Below, piece after piece: positions 15,701-25,800 of a stretch of DNA of 64,000 nt. The notes beneath the pieces are model-generated. The model had not been told where the DNA came from. It made no database searches and saw only the letters and a list, made by a program, of their open reading frames with translations. The number at the start of each line of letters is the position of its first letter. Within the stretch, counting starts at the first letter, position 1. The stretch spans positions 12,670,695 to 12,734,694 of the forward strand of contig NC_065533.1 in NCBI RefSeq assembly GCF_020184175.1. Reading direction: 5' to 3'. The DNA comes from Aphis gossypii (lineage: Eukaryota > Arthropoda > Insecta > Hemiptera > Aphididae). A program made the translations under genes and the position numbers.

Positions 15701-17958
15701 ACAAATAAACTATAAAATATTTGGAATGACAACTTCTTTATTGATGATAATAATTATGAAATATATATAATAGTAAATAATAAAATGTAACAATCAATTA
15801 AGGTGAAATATTATAGTAATAAATTAGTATAAAATACTAATAATAGTAAATAAAAAAAATACATAATGAAATTAATAATTAATGTTAATGCTTATAATAC
15901 TTTTCTTGCGCCTCCCCAGCAATGTGTACACGCCCCCCAGTTTGGGAATCAGTGATTTAAAAGTAATGCTAAGTAAAACAATTAACAATAGCAAAACATT
16001 GAGAAAAACAATTATAATGTTCAATAAGACTCTCGTTATACCTATACGTCTTTAAGTTTTTTCATTATATCCATAGCGTATTCAATGCCATAAAATACCT
16101 AAATGTAAATGAATAATAAATTTGTACAAGTGAGTAAATTCAGTAGTATAATGAATAGGTATATTTTGTTCCTTAACATTTTCACCGCTGTAGTAATCAC
16201 TTTAACATGATTTACGGATAATGTTAATTCTACCATATAGAGATACCTACATTATACTATTATAGAGAAATCAAAGTCTATCCGGAACATTTTTGTTCTT
16301 ACAAAAATGTTTACTGTGGACACATTATTACACATTAATACAAACAAATAACTACACGTAAATAAATCATAGACACCAATAAATAAAAACAAATTATTTT
16401 TCAAAATTGTATTATTTTATGAATAAATGTTAGTTCTTATGCGAAATAGCTACAAAGTATAAACAGTTTAATATTTATTGTATAACAAACTAATGTTTGT
16501 ATAAAATATGTGTGATAATATTGTTTACACGGTGAACATGCTTTTACCTATGATCAAAGACCGAGTGATTTCCTTGTAAATGTGAGTACAGTAAAACAAC
16601 GACTTTTGAAAGAACGATTGCCCATAATTATCCCTATAAACACGTAAAATTACCAATACAAAATATTAGTATCCCTCAAAATTAAATTTTTACTACTCCT
16701 AAAGTTAATGTTAATAAAAGCAAAAATACCATTGCACCCCGAAGTCCAATATAATCATCACTTTATTTAAAATATAAAACGTGTTCACGTCTTCACGAAT
16801 TACTTAATGTTCATTAATGTAATCGTTGTGTTTTTAAATATACCAAGTATCACCAAAAAATTTTTAGTAGGTATTTGCTGATGTTTTTATAAGTACAATG
16901 AGAACATATTAGTATTATTATTATTATATATTCCACACCCAAAAATAATATTATGTCGTAAAAAAATTATAATGAGCTTAGAAAATAAAAAACAATGATT
17001 TTTAATAACAACTCTTTTCAATTAAAAAATATAAACATAATTTTTATCATGTCAAGTTGATAGAAAATAAATAAACAACGCAACAAGGGAATAACTTTTA
17101 GTTTATATACAACCTAAGTGATGTTTAGTAATGTTTATTATTTATCAATTATTGAATTATTCAACAATAATTGGTACATATCACGTTTATAAAGTTAATA
17201 ATAATGATTATTATTATTTATAATCGTGGTACATAATATAAACTATTTATGAGTTTGAAATAATAATTATTATTAATATAGGAATATATATAAAAATATT
17301 ATTATTAATACTCAGTCCTGATTCCTAAACGTCTAACCACATGAACATCAAAAAATATTGTTGTCTAGAAAATACTATAATAACTATTTATTCATAAAAC
17401 TAAAAACTAACTGACTTGTAATAATGTATACCAGTATACGACGGTACGAATATATAAATAAATATTAAAAAAAATTTAAGTCAATAAATTGAACTTTTAT
17501 ATAACGACTTGAATTTTTGCATACTGCTAAAACATCTATATATTTTTTTCAAAAAATATTGAAATTTTTGATATAGATAGTAATAGTGTAAAAATTGAAC
17601 ATAATTATTTAGTATGTTTGCTCATATGTGTTTGTAAGCTGTAGAAAATTAAGTGTAATCCCCTTTGAATTTCTACCAGGCGTTACATTTTCTTCTGTTA
17701 TTATAATATTATATATGTGTTATTTTATACTTTATAATATTATTGTAATATAATTTAAATGTGTTTTATTTCGTTGCAGAACCCATGGAAGTTAAATTAG
17801 TGGATGAATTGCATCAAGACGATTGCGTAGGTTCTATACTAGTTTCAGATTTAAAACCCTACACGTCATATTTAGTAGCCATTTCAATATTTACGAGTAA
17901 CGACCAAACCATAAATGTTGATATTCCTATCAAAACATTGGGACCAATATTAATTTGA
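6745..17958 (+). CDS. dome: Domeless-like cytokine receptor, secreted ectodomain form (copy 1)
   Basis: Twelve coding exons were read by eye: 6745-6907, 8861-9295, 10012-10150, 10220-10392, 10507-10664, 10742-10973, 11210-11387, 11813-11961, 12033-12199, 13340-13508, 13650-13805, 17780-17958. They total 2298 nt, 765 residues, with every junction in frame and GT/AG. Layout: signal peptide (about 1-50), Ig-like domain (55-199, exon 2), then five fibronectin-III modules of two exons each (200-303, 304-433, 434-542, 543-654, 655-765). Exon 3 carries the class I cytokine receptor CX9CXW signature (CVSNNWENLTCNW), followed by a second Cys pair (CPTDSDVRENSCYW). Motifs such as FRLPGRA, PLYRQSYEYY, FHHYA and YPFARYDFRIY match my memory of insect Domeless, the Upd receptor upstream of JAK/STAT. 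The gene ends at TGA right after the fifth module, with no transmembrane segment and no GT donor near the end, so a soluble binding protein is inferred. The start ATG lies directly after an acceptor. AATAAA is at 18285. Confidence 0.8.
7429..8817 (+). repeat. R-family long AT-rich repeat, copy R1
   Basis: Lies in intron 1 of receptor copy 1. It starts with a block like 'ttctgaacagagtaatgaat', followed by a TG run. It ends with a degenerate form of the terminal block seen in the other copies (…acccacttg…). Noncoding. The same family recurs at 38285-38974, 45833-46620, 52979-53425, 54597-55022 and 62325-63812, with copies cut at different points. Confidence 0.6.
12837..13306 (-). pseudogene. 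Non-LTR retrotransposon reverse transcriptase fragment
   Basis: Lies in intron 9 of receptor copy 1. On the minus strand, starting near 13306, one frame reads through IVRPIVEYGEVIWDPHTV and then SLKLERVQRKFLRYASF. This is the typical C-terminal end of a Jockey/RTE-type reverse transcriptase, after the thumb. A stop and frameshifts follow. The continuation (FLDGLLRGNIDSTELLSLI … FRVPQ) matches the usual 'hkLlnG.idcpeLL..i.f.vP' tail. No catalytic core and no intact ORF remain. The family is recognised from memory and the exact clade is uncertain. Confidence 0.65.
15593..15954. mobile_element. hAT-type MITE with 8-bp target duplication
   Basis: A 362-bp noncoding element in intron 11 of receptor copy 1. 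The left end reads CAGTGGTTCCTAACC and the right end, reverse-complemented, reads CACTGATTCCCAAACT, an imperfect hAT-like terminal inverted repeat. It is flanked by a perfect 8-bp duplication ATTTAAAA (15585-15592 and 15955-15962), the size made by hAT transposases. The pyrimidine-rich 'cgccccc' blocks just inside each end are also inverted relative to each other. Confidence 0.8.
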
Positions 17959-18284
17959 AAATATTACAAAAGTTAAGAAGTACAAATATATTATTATAAT
18001 TTTTTTCACTATTACACTTACTGTTTGTCAGAATCCTATTATTTTTATTATATTACTTTAATTATTTATATATTATTATAATATAATTATTAAATTATGT
18101 GTGTACCTGAAAAAAATAGATTCCATTTAAGGTATTGTTATAAAATCACTATTTAATATCATTATTTCAAAATGTATAACCTATAATTAGGTATATTAAT
18201 ATTATAAGATTCATTGAACGTTGTATTTTTATATTATTAAATATTTATACTTAAACAAAAATTTAGATTTCGTATATATGAAAA

Positions 18285-18290
18285 AATAAA
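18285..18290 (+). terminator. Candidate poly(A) signal of receptor copy 1
   Basis: First canonical AATAAA found on the + strand after the stop codon at 17956-17958, giving a 3' UTR of about 350 nt. In DNA this AT-rich a chance match is quite possible. Confidence 0.35.
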
Positions 18291-20148
18291 ATGAAATTCC
18301 CTCAAAAATTGTTGTATTATATAGGTAATACGCATACAATTATTTATTAATTGGTTACTTACTATTCACTTACAGAACAATTAATACAAGGTTTCTCTTA
18401 AGTTTTTATCATAGCTATTTAAAATCGTTAAAGATACATAAACAAAAATTTCACAAAGTTCGAATTTTGGCAAAAAGCATTTTGATCACGTCAATTTACT
18501 AATAATTGAATAGTTAAAAAATATAAATTATGTTTAATTTTTATAATTAACATTTTAAACGAAGTCTCTCTTAAGTTAATGCTGTAACCAAACAATTCAA
18601 TTTTTAAACGAAGACTAACGATTTTAATTATTTTATGGCAATTTAAAATTATTATTCATAGTTATTTGAAACTTTAAACGTATTTTATCATATTTAATAC
18701 ACACAGTGACACATTGACATTTTAAAGTGTTTTGGGCCAAAATTAATCCAATTTATCATATTATTATTATATTATTAGTAAAATAAATTACTGTGTAATG
18801 TGTGTTAAGTAAATTCTTTATCTTTATTAATGTAATGGCATATATTAGATTGTTTACCAGTTACCATCAAATCAAAGCGTGTAAATAGAATTACTTATCC
18901 AATCAATTGCAGTCGCTTTTCATAATTGGTATAATTGACATCAAACAACAAGCAGACTTTAGCCTTTAGGATATTTTCAATTTCGTGCTTATACATTTAG
19001 TAATACCGTATTACAGAGCTTGACAGACCGTTTTCGTCTAGAATCGTCTTTTGTATGCAACGATTTATTATTGAATTCAAATTTAACACGTAGCCACGTA
19101 GGTATATTAACAGCATGACTTAATCCTCAATAACGAGGTATACGTATACTCAACACCATTATACAGCAATGCAGTTATTTGCATTCTCCCATTGTTATAA
19201 CCTATGTTGTTTCAACCATCATCTTTATTATCATCATAAATTTATGCATTTCAATAATATGCATAAATCTGTATTAAACATAACAAACAGAGAGTTATAC
19301 ATTTTTTATGTATCGCAATAGTTAAGAATTATTATTGCTCAATTTATATTTTATTCATGCTCGTGTAGTACTAAACGATATATGTTTTAGTATTGGTATA
19401 TATATCTAGTTAATGGATGTCCTTACTAGATGTTTGATATTAATGCACGACTTATTACATTGGTAGTTTAGATTGAAAACTTAACCTCAGTGTGTCTAAA
19501 AGATGTACATTTTTAAAATGTTTTTCTTTCTTAAAATAAAACTTTTTGGGAGTACTGTTTTTATTAGCTTTTAAAATTAAAAACATTGATTTAACCGAAA
19601 AAGCTTTAAAAAGTATAAAAAAAAAAATAGCTTCAATAAGTAGTTAAATAGGTAAAAATAATAAGCCATTCCAACATGGAGACTTTAAAAGTTTAAATTT
19701 GTATTACTGACAATAAAAACGATAAGGAATTTCCCTCATTCCTAAATAAAAACATGCAATTTGATTTAACGATTGATTATATAACATAACTTATGAGTAA
19801 AGACAAATTTTAAAATTTAGTTAAAATTATCGCTGTTTTATGGAGGACAGTGTAAACGCGTGAAATAGCCAATAGGCAATAAGTAATAATTTATCATGCA
19901 GCAACCAAAAAAAATAAAAAATAATAATAAATTTCGTGACTCTTAATAATGGTGAGGACATTTTAACAGTCATATAGGATATTTTTTTATTTTATATCAA
20001 AATTGAATTAAATTTTTAAACATGTTAAAAAAAATATATGTTTAAACGCAAACAGCAGTGAAGCTAATAAAATGCAATGTTCTTATCATATAAAACCTAA
20101 CTATTAAAAAAAAGCCTTGTTATAGACTGTTTAACAAAAAAAATCTGT

Positions 20149-20377
20149 CTATTAAAGTAGAAATATCTACATTGTGGACAAGTTTTTTAGTCAAACATCT
20201 CATTCACTTCTTACTTTAATGAACAACAATTATGCTCTTTTATTTTTATTGTTTAACACTGCAGTTTACTACTTATTAGCAACCTAATGAGTAACAAGTG
20301 ATATTTGATGAAAAGGATAACTCATTTAGACTACCTCCCGAAAAAATATAACTATCAAAGTAGAAATATCTACATTG
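20149..20377. repeat. Pair of palindromic direct repeats
   Basis: The motif AAAGTAGAAATATCTACATTG occurs near 20153-20174 and again near 20357-20377, in both cases as part of 'ctat(t/c)aaagtag…'. Its core GTAGA-AATA-TCTAC can form a hairpin. 'tcattca' follows each copy at a similar distance. Function unknown. Confidence 0.5.
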
Positions 20378-21921
20378 CGGTAATGTCTGTAAATGCCTCA
20401 TTCAAAAAATTATCGACGTCGAAAAACGTAGATCATACTTTAGTACCTATCTATTATTGAAAACGCTCAAGAGGTCGATTAAGAAACTGACTAAATATTA
20501 AAAAAAAAGCATTGTTGTTCATTGAATATAGAGTGAAGTGGGGTGTTGGACTATAGATAAAGTAAATTTAGCCAATGTATATAATACATATAATACATTA
20601 CAACTTTTATAGGTTGATTTAGGAACATTTAAAGTTCAATAAAAAAATGAAATGTCATTAGATAATTACTTATTTCAGTCTTATTTTGAAATTTTTACTT
20701 CACTAATTTATGCAAAAAGAAAAATTGGTTATTGTGTAAAGTTTAATCAATATGACGACATTCGTTTACTACAATGCTAAAATTAGTGTTGTATTTTATC
20801 ATTAAAAATGCAATTGTAATGTATATAGGTATGATATATTTATATGAAAATACGATTTTAATTCAAGAACTACGGGCCTACTGTTAAAGTCAATAGTTAG
20901 TCTAAAACCTATAAGTTCATTTAACTAAATCATGTCGCTAACTGTCATTGTGTTGTGATGGTAGATAGTCCGGTCAGTCGCAGCAGAGGTGTTGGTTATG
21001 ACACCAACATAAGCTTTGATTTCCTTTAGACAGCGATATTATTATATTTTGAGTCGTAGGACTAAGAAATAATCATGGCATTGGTGTGGTTGTAACAATA
21101 ATCGTATGATACCGTGATACCCAGCAAATAACGAATAATGGAACAGATCATTGTGAGATAAATGAGTCGGGTCTCGGGTGGAGTGGTGACGCATTCATGT
21201 GTTCGTTAGTCGTAACTCGTAACAATAGACTTATCGTATGACGTACGAATACTCGTACTACGAATCGGAGAGACCTTTGCTGTCTACGAGCGCGACACGA
21301 ACTGGAGGTCTCGCCTTATTGTTCCGTAAATGGACATAGCGGGGAGTCGGTCGTTCATAATGTCTTTGTGTTATAGGTACTGACGATGGGAAAAATGGTA
21401 GATAGGTAATAATAGTGATCGTTCGTTGTACTACTGAAGAACACGTCAGACATTTCAAATACAGAATTGATAAATTTAATCACTCAAGAATGAAAAAAAG
21501 TATATTTTAATACCAATGATTATTAATATATTAATTTGCGTTATGTATGAATTAAAATTTAATATTTTTGAATAAGAAAATATAAAATACCTCATTTATA
21601 TTTGATAGTATACATGCCTAGATAAATGTGACGTTTGGTCACCATATTCGACAACAAAAATTTAAAAAATTGGAGTAAATTTGTTGGGATGATTATGGAA
21701 AGTTTTAAGTACTTTCAGTTCAAACTGCACTAATGAGTATAAACATTTAGTGTTTGGAATAAGTGTTAATATTGATATTTTACTAAAAGTTACAATGATG
21801 GTCCTTTTTAGAAACATGAGATTTCCAAAATGTACATAGATCATTTACATAAGTTCTATAATTAAATTATTGACAATATGTTGCTTCACTTATTATAATT
21901 TAATAGAGATAAGGCTCAAGG

Positions 21922-22147
21922 TGTAGGTGTCGGCTGAAATAACTGATGCGTCGCTTTCGGTACAAGACGGAACTTTATTATTATTTTAATATTATAAAGT
22001 TATCTATAACAAAGAGTACGTCCGGCGACCGTTATACGAGAGAGACTGCCTGTCGCCGGCCGGACCGGTCGCCGCGCGACCCATTCCAGTCGCGTTATCG
22101 CGGACGGGAATAGAGCAGCCGCGGTCGTTGCGATAACGACCGCGACA
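21922..22147 (-). repeat. 3' LTR of Ty3/gypsy element (226 bp)
   Basis: In element orientation it begins TGTCGCGG and ends CCTACA, the TG…CA ends of retroviral LTRs. It seems identical to the copy at 28785-29010. An AATAAA lies in the element sense within the AT-rich middle and could act as poly(A) signal. Next to the 5' terminus is a perfect inverted repeat, GCGGTCGTT-GCGAT-AACGACCGC (22121-22143). Confidence 0.95.
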
Positions 22148-22160
22148 TACTCCCCCCCAA
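22148..22160 (-). other. Polypurine tract
   Basis: In element sense this reads TTGGGGGGGAGTA directly abutting the 3' LTR. A G-rich purine run at this place primes plus-strand DNA synthesis in LTR retrotransposons. Confidence 0.85.
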
Positions 22161-22190
22161 GTCCGCGAAACGCGACCACCCTACTCGGCC

Positions 22191-22844
22191 CTAACTGTCC
22201 GCGTCCGCCTCTGCCGTCACCTCCATCTCCTCAATCCACCGCTCCACGACTGCTAGCTGCGCCTCGGGTGTAGCTGGTGGTTGGGCCGGCTGGATTGGAG
22301 GTATAACTGGTGGTTGAGCTGGTTGGGTTGGAGGTGTGGGGGTTGGTGGCTTTGGCTGGACCGATGGTGGCTGTAGCGGCTGTAGCGGCTGGGCCGGTGG
22401 CTGCTGTGGGACTGGAGCCGCCGATGGGGGTGCCTGCGGTGCGGGCTGCTGCCCTTGACGTTGGAACCGGCCCTGCCGGTCCCGTACGTCATGGCGTTGA
22501 TACGCCGGTACCGCTCGTCGGGGTGGCACTCGGCCTGGCGGTCCCGCCCTCGTCCTTGCCCCGGCCTGAGGGGTGGTCTCCCGAGTGGACCGTCGTCCCT
22601 CGGCGAAACCACGTTCGAACAACGCCCAAGCTGTTGGGCTTGCCCGTATTCGGCCGAACGAAGCGGTGGCCGCCCGTTCGGCTGACCAACCTCCGACCGC
22701 GTCGTCCGGACCCTCGCCCGTCAGCCTCCTGGCTTCCCGCAACAACTGCGCGGCCATCGCCCGGAGCTTCTCCACATGTGTGGCGATCATGCCACGGGAT
22801 GGCCGGTTGTTGCGGGTCGGTGGTGGGTTACCTCGTTCTGCCAT
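22191..22844 (-). CDS. Third ORF of the Ty3/gypsy element, proline/glutamine-rich, unknown function
   Basis: 217 residues. It starts 16 nt after the pol stop codon, so reinitiation or a subgenomic RNA would be needed. The first about 90 residues are Arg/Ala-rich and possibly helical (VEKLRAMAAQLLREARRL). Residues of about 130-195 are dominated by Pro, Gln and Ala in PP and QP repeats, and the last about 25 residues are acidic. There is no signal peptide, hydrophobic segment, Cys pattern or furin-like site, so it is not a normal env although it sits where env would be. I do not recognise the family. The long open frame is partly helped by high GC, as long antisense frames also occur here, so its coding status is less certain than that of gag or pol. 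Confidence 0.6.
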   Translation of the reverse strand: MAERGNPPPTRNNRPSRGMIATHVEKLRAMAAQLLREARRLTGEGPDDAVGGWSAERAATASFGRIRASPTAWALFERGFAEGRRSTRETTPQAGARTRAGPPGRVPPRRAVPAYQRHDVRDRQGRFQRQGQQPAPQAPPSAAPVPQQPPAQPLQPLQPPSVQPKPPTPTPPTQPAQPPVIPPIQPAQPPATPEAQLAVVERWIEEMEVTAEADADS

Positions 22845-22860
22845 CTAAAACAAGGTATGA

Positions 22861-25800
22861 TTAGTTAGTGTTCTCTGACGGTCCTACAGCTCGCTTCATC
22901 GCTGAGACATGTAACTTGGTAGGGTGTTTACCCTCCGTCAAGAACACTCCGGTTCCTAGTGGCTTACCCAACTTAACCGGACCTAACCATTTCGGGGCGA
23001 ACCCCGCGTGAAACCGCTTCTCCGCACTTGACTGCGGATGCGCTTTGTAGTATACCCAATCCCCTACTGCCAGATTGCCTTTTCCCGGGGATTCTGGGGG
23101 TATATGGGTATTAGGGGCCTTGGGGCCGGAAACCACCGGGTAACCCCCCTCTACCGCCGGAGCATCATCCTGTTCCGCCGGAGAATCTTCGGTTCCTACC
23201 GGAGGGTTCTGATGTGCTCCGGACAACTCCGGACCATTGTTGCCGTCGTCCGGTGCCTCTTCAGCTAACTCAAGCTGCCAGTCTCCGGGGGCCTTGGTCT
23301 CCCGACCAAACATCATTTTGGCCGGTGACTGTCCGGTGTTTCGGTTTTCTCTGTTTCTTACGGAGAACAACACGTGTGGCAGATAGACATCCCACAGATG
23401 ATGAGGCTTATCAACAAGTAAGGTTCGTAACCCTTTCTTCAACTCTTGATTCTGCCTTTCTACCGGGTTGGCACGTGGGTGGTATATTGGAGTCGTCCAA
23501 CCTTCCACTCCCCACTTCTTGAGTGCCTCTCCCATTGCCTTGGACACGAACTGCGGGCCATTATCTGACAATAATGCCCTCGGGTATCCGAACCGTGGGA
23601 ACAACTCCCGTTCGAATGTATCCACAATCGCTTTGGTCGTCGCCTTTCCTAAAGGGTAGGCCTCTACCCAACGACTGTAGCAGTCTGTTACTACCAAAAT
23701 CGTCGTCTTACCCCGCTGCGTCCGCGGGTACGGACCCATAAGATCGATGCTCAGTACCTCCCAAGGTTGACGTGGGATCCTGGTGCACATCCGATCTTCA
23801 GGTTTACGATTCAGTGGCTTTACCCGTGCACAGACGTCGCATGCCCGCACGTAGTTACGCACTGCTTCACGCATACCGGCCCAAAAGAAACGACTCTTTA
23901 TGCTGCGGTACGTTTCTTTCCACCCTGGGTGATTCGCTGTATCGTGGTCGTGAAACCTTTGCAGCAGAATTTGGGCCTTGTCAGCTGGGACGACCACCCC
24001 CTCCTCTCCATTCGCGATGGATCGAGGGTGGCGGTGCAACACCTTGTCCCGCATGACGTACAGCTTCCGCAGACGCCGGAACCTTGCACCGTCTCCGGAG
24101 AGTTTGGCAACTATCTCCCGTATGTTCGGGTCGTTCTGTTGCCACTCTCGGACAGCTTGCAATGTGACGTTTCCGTCATCCTTCTTCGGCTGGATCGCAC
24201 CACACTGGGTGACACCCACTCTGGGTCCTCCGGCCCCGCCGGACAGATCACCGAAGATTCCGAACATTTCTCCGGACGCTCCCGGCCGAATCACAGGGGG
24301 GTCGTGGATATTATTCTCCAACGATTCTTCGTCCACTGTATTCGGTCCCGTCGGACAACGGGATAACGCGTCGGCTGCTTCATTTTCTACTCCGGGCACG
24401 TGCCGGATTTCGAAATCGAAAGCCCCGAGTTGTAACGCCCATCGCGTTAGTTTGCTGTTGGTACAGCGAGCTTGCTGTAACCATCGGAGTGCCGCGTTAT
24501 CTGTAAATAACATAAACTTACCAGACTCAAGATACGGCCTGAACCTGTCAACTGCCCAAACTATGGCTAGACATTCGCGTTCGACTGCCGAGTATCTTCC
24601 CTGAGCTGGGTTAAGTTTTTTGCTGGCATAGGATATGATTTTCCTGTCGCCACTCTCCCCCCGCTGGAAGAGCACGGCACCAACTCCGACTTCGCTTGCG
24701 TCGGTCTGTAGATTGAATGGCTTACCCGGAAGAGGAGGGCAGAGCCGTGGTGCGGACACCAAAGACTCCTTCAACTTCCGGAACGCCTCTTGCTCAATTT
24801 CTGACCAACGCCATCTGGTCCCTTTGGCCAACAGACTCGTGAGCGGTGCTGTGATCTCGGCATAGTGTGGCACGAACTGACTGTACCAACCACAAACGCC
24901 TAACACGCGCAACACGTCTTTTGTCTTTTTTGGAACCGGTAACTCCTGAATCGCCGTCAATTTCTCCGGTTCCCGGTCTATTCCTTCACCGTCCACGACG
25001 TGACCTAAGAATTTGATCTGTGCCACCCCGAATGTACATTTTTTGGGTTGGCACGTTAGACCGTAAGATTGGAGTCGCTCCAAGACTCTCTGCAAGTGGT
25101 TTAGATGTTGATCGGGACTCTCAGAGTATACCACAATATCATCCAAATAAACCAACACAAATTTACCGACTAATCCACGGAAGACTTCGCTTACCAAGCG
25201 ACAGAATGTGGCTGGGGCGTTTTTAAGTCCAAAAGGCATTACCCTAAACTGGAATAATCCTCTTTGGGTCCTAAACGCCGTCAGTGGACGTGTCTCTGCG
25301 GAGAGACCCACTTGCCAATATCCTGATTTCAGATCCATGGTGCTGTAAATTTTCGCTCCGCCCATTCCTCGGACCATGTCATGGAGGTCCGGCATTGGGT
25401 GAGCATCCGACTCCGTCTGCATGTTCAGACGGCGATAGTCAACGCAAAATCTGCGTGAACCATCCTTTTTCTTCACGAGTACTACCGGTGCAGCCCATGG
25501 AGATATGCTAGGTTCAACAAACCCCTGTTCCTCCATGTCTCGCACCATTTCGGCAATTACCTCGTTTTTCTCTCGGGAGTACCCGTAAGCATTTAGAGCC
25601 ACCGGATTTGGATCCTTGAGACGGATCTGGTGCTCTATCACCCGAGTTCTGCCTACCTCTCCGGAGAACACCTCCGGATATTGGCATAAGACTTCTTTGA
25701 CCCGCGTACCGTACTCTCCTTCCGGTAAAACTGCGGTCGTTAAGTCCACTCCTACGGTGACCGGAGTTACTGGATTTCTCCAACTCACGGAAACCCGTCT

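Larger units (their letters stand above)
17959..21917. other. Intergenic DNA between receptor copy 1 and the Ty3/gypsy element
   Basis: No supported gene. It holds the AATAAA at 18285, a duplicated palindromic motif at 20149-20377, and a slightly GC-richer stretch at about 20950-21460 whose 66-codon minus-strand open frame shows no domain. Confidence 0.5.

Noticed and set aside
22310..24604. Several long + strand open frames (up to 208 codons) inside the gypsy element
   Set aside because: They are antisense to pol and ORF3, have no domain, and are expected where GC is high and stops are rare.
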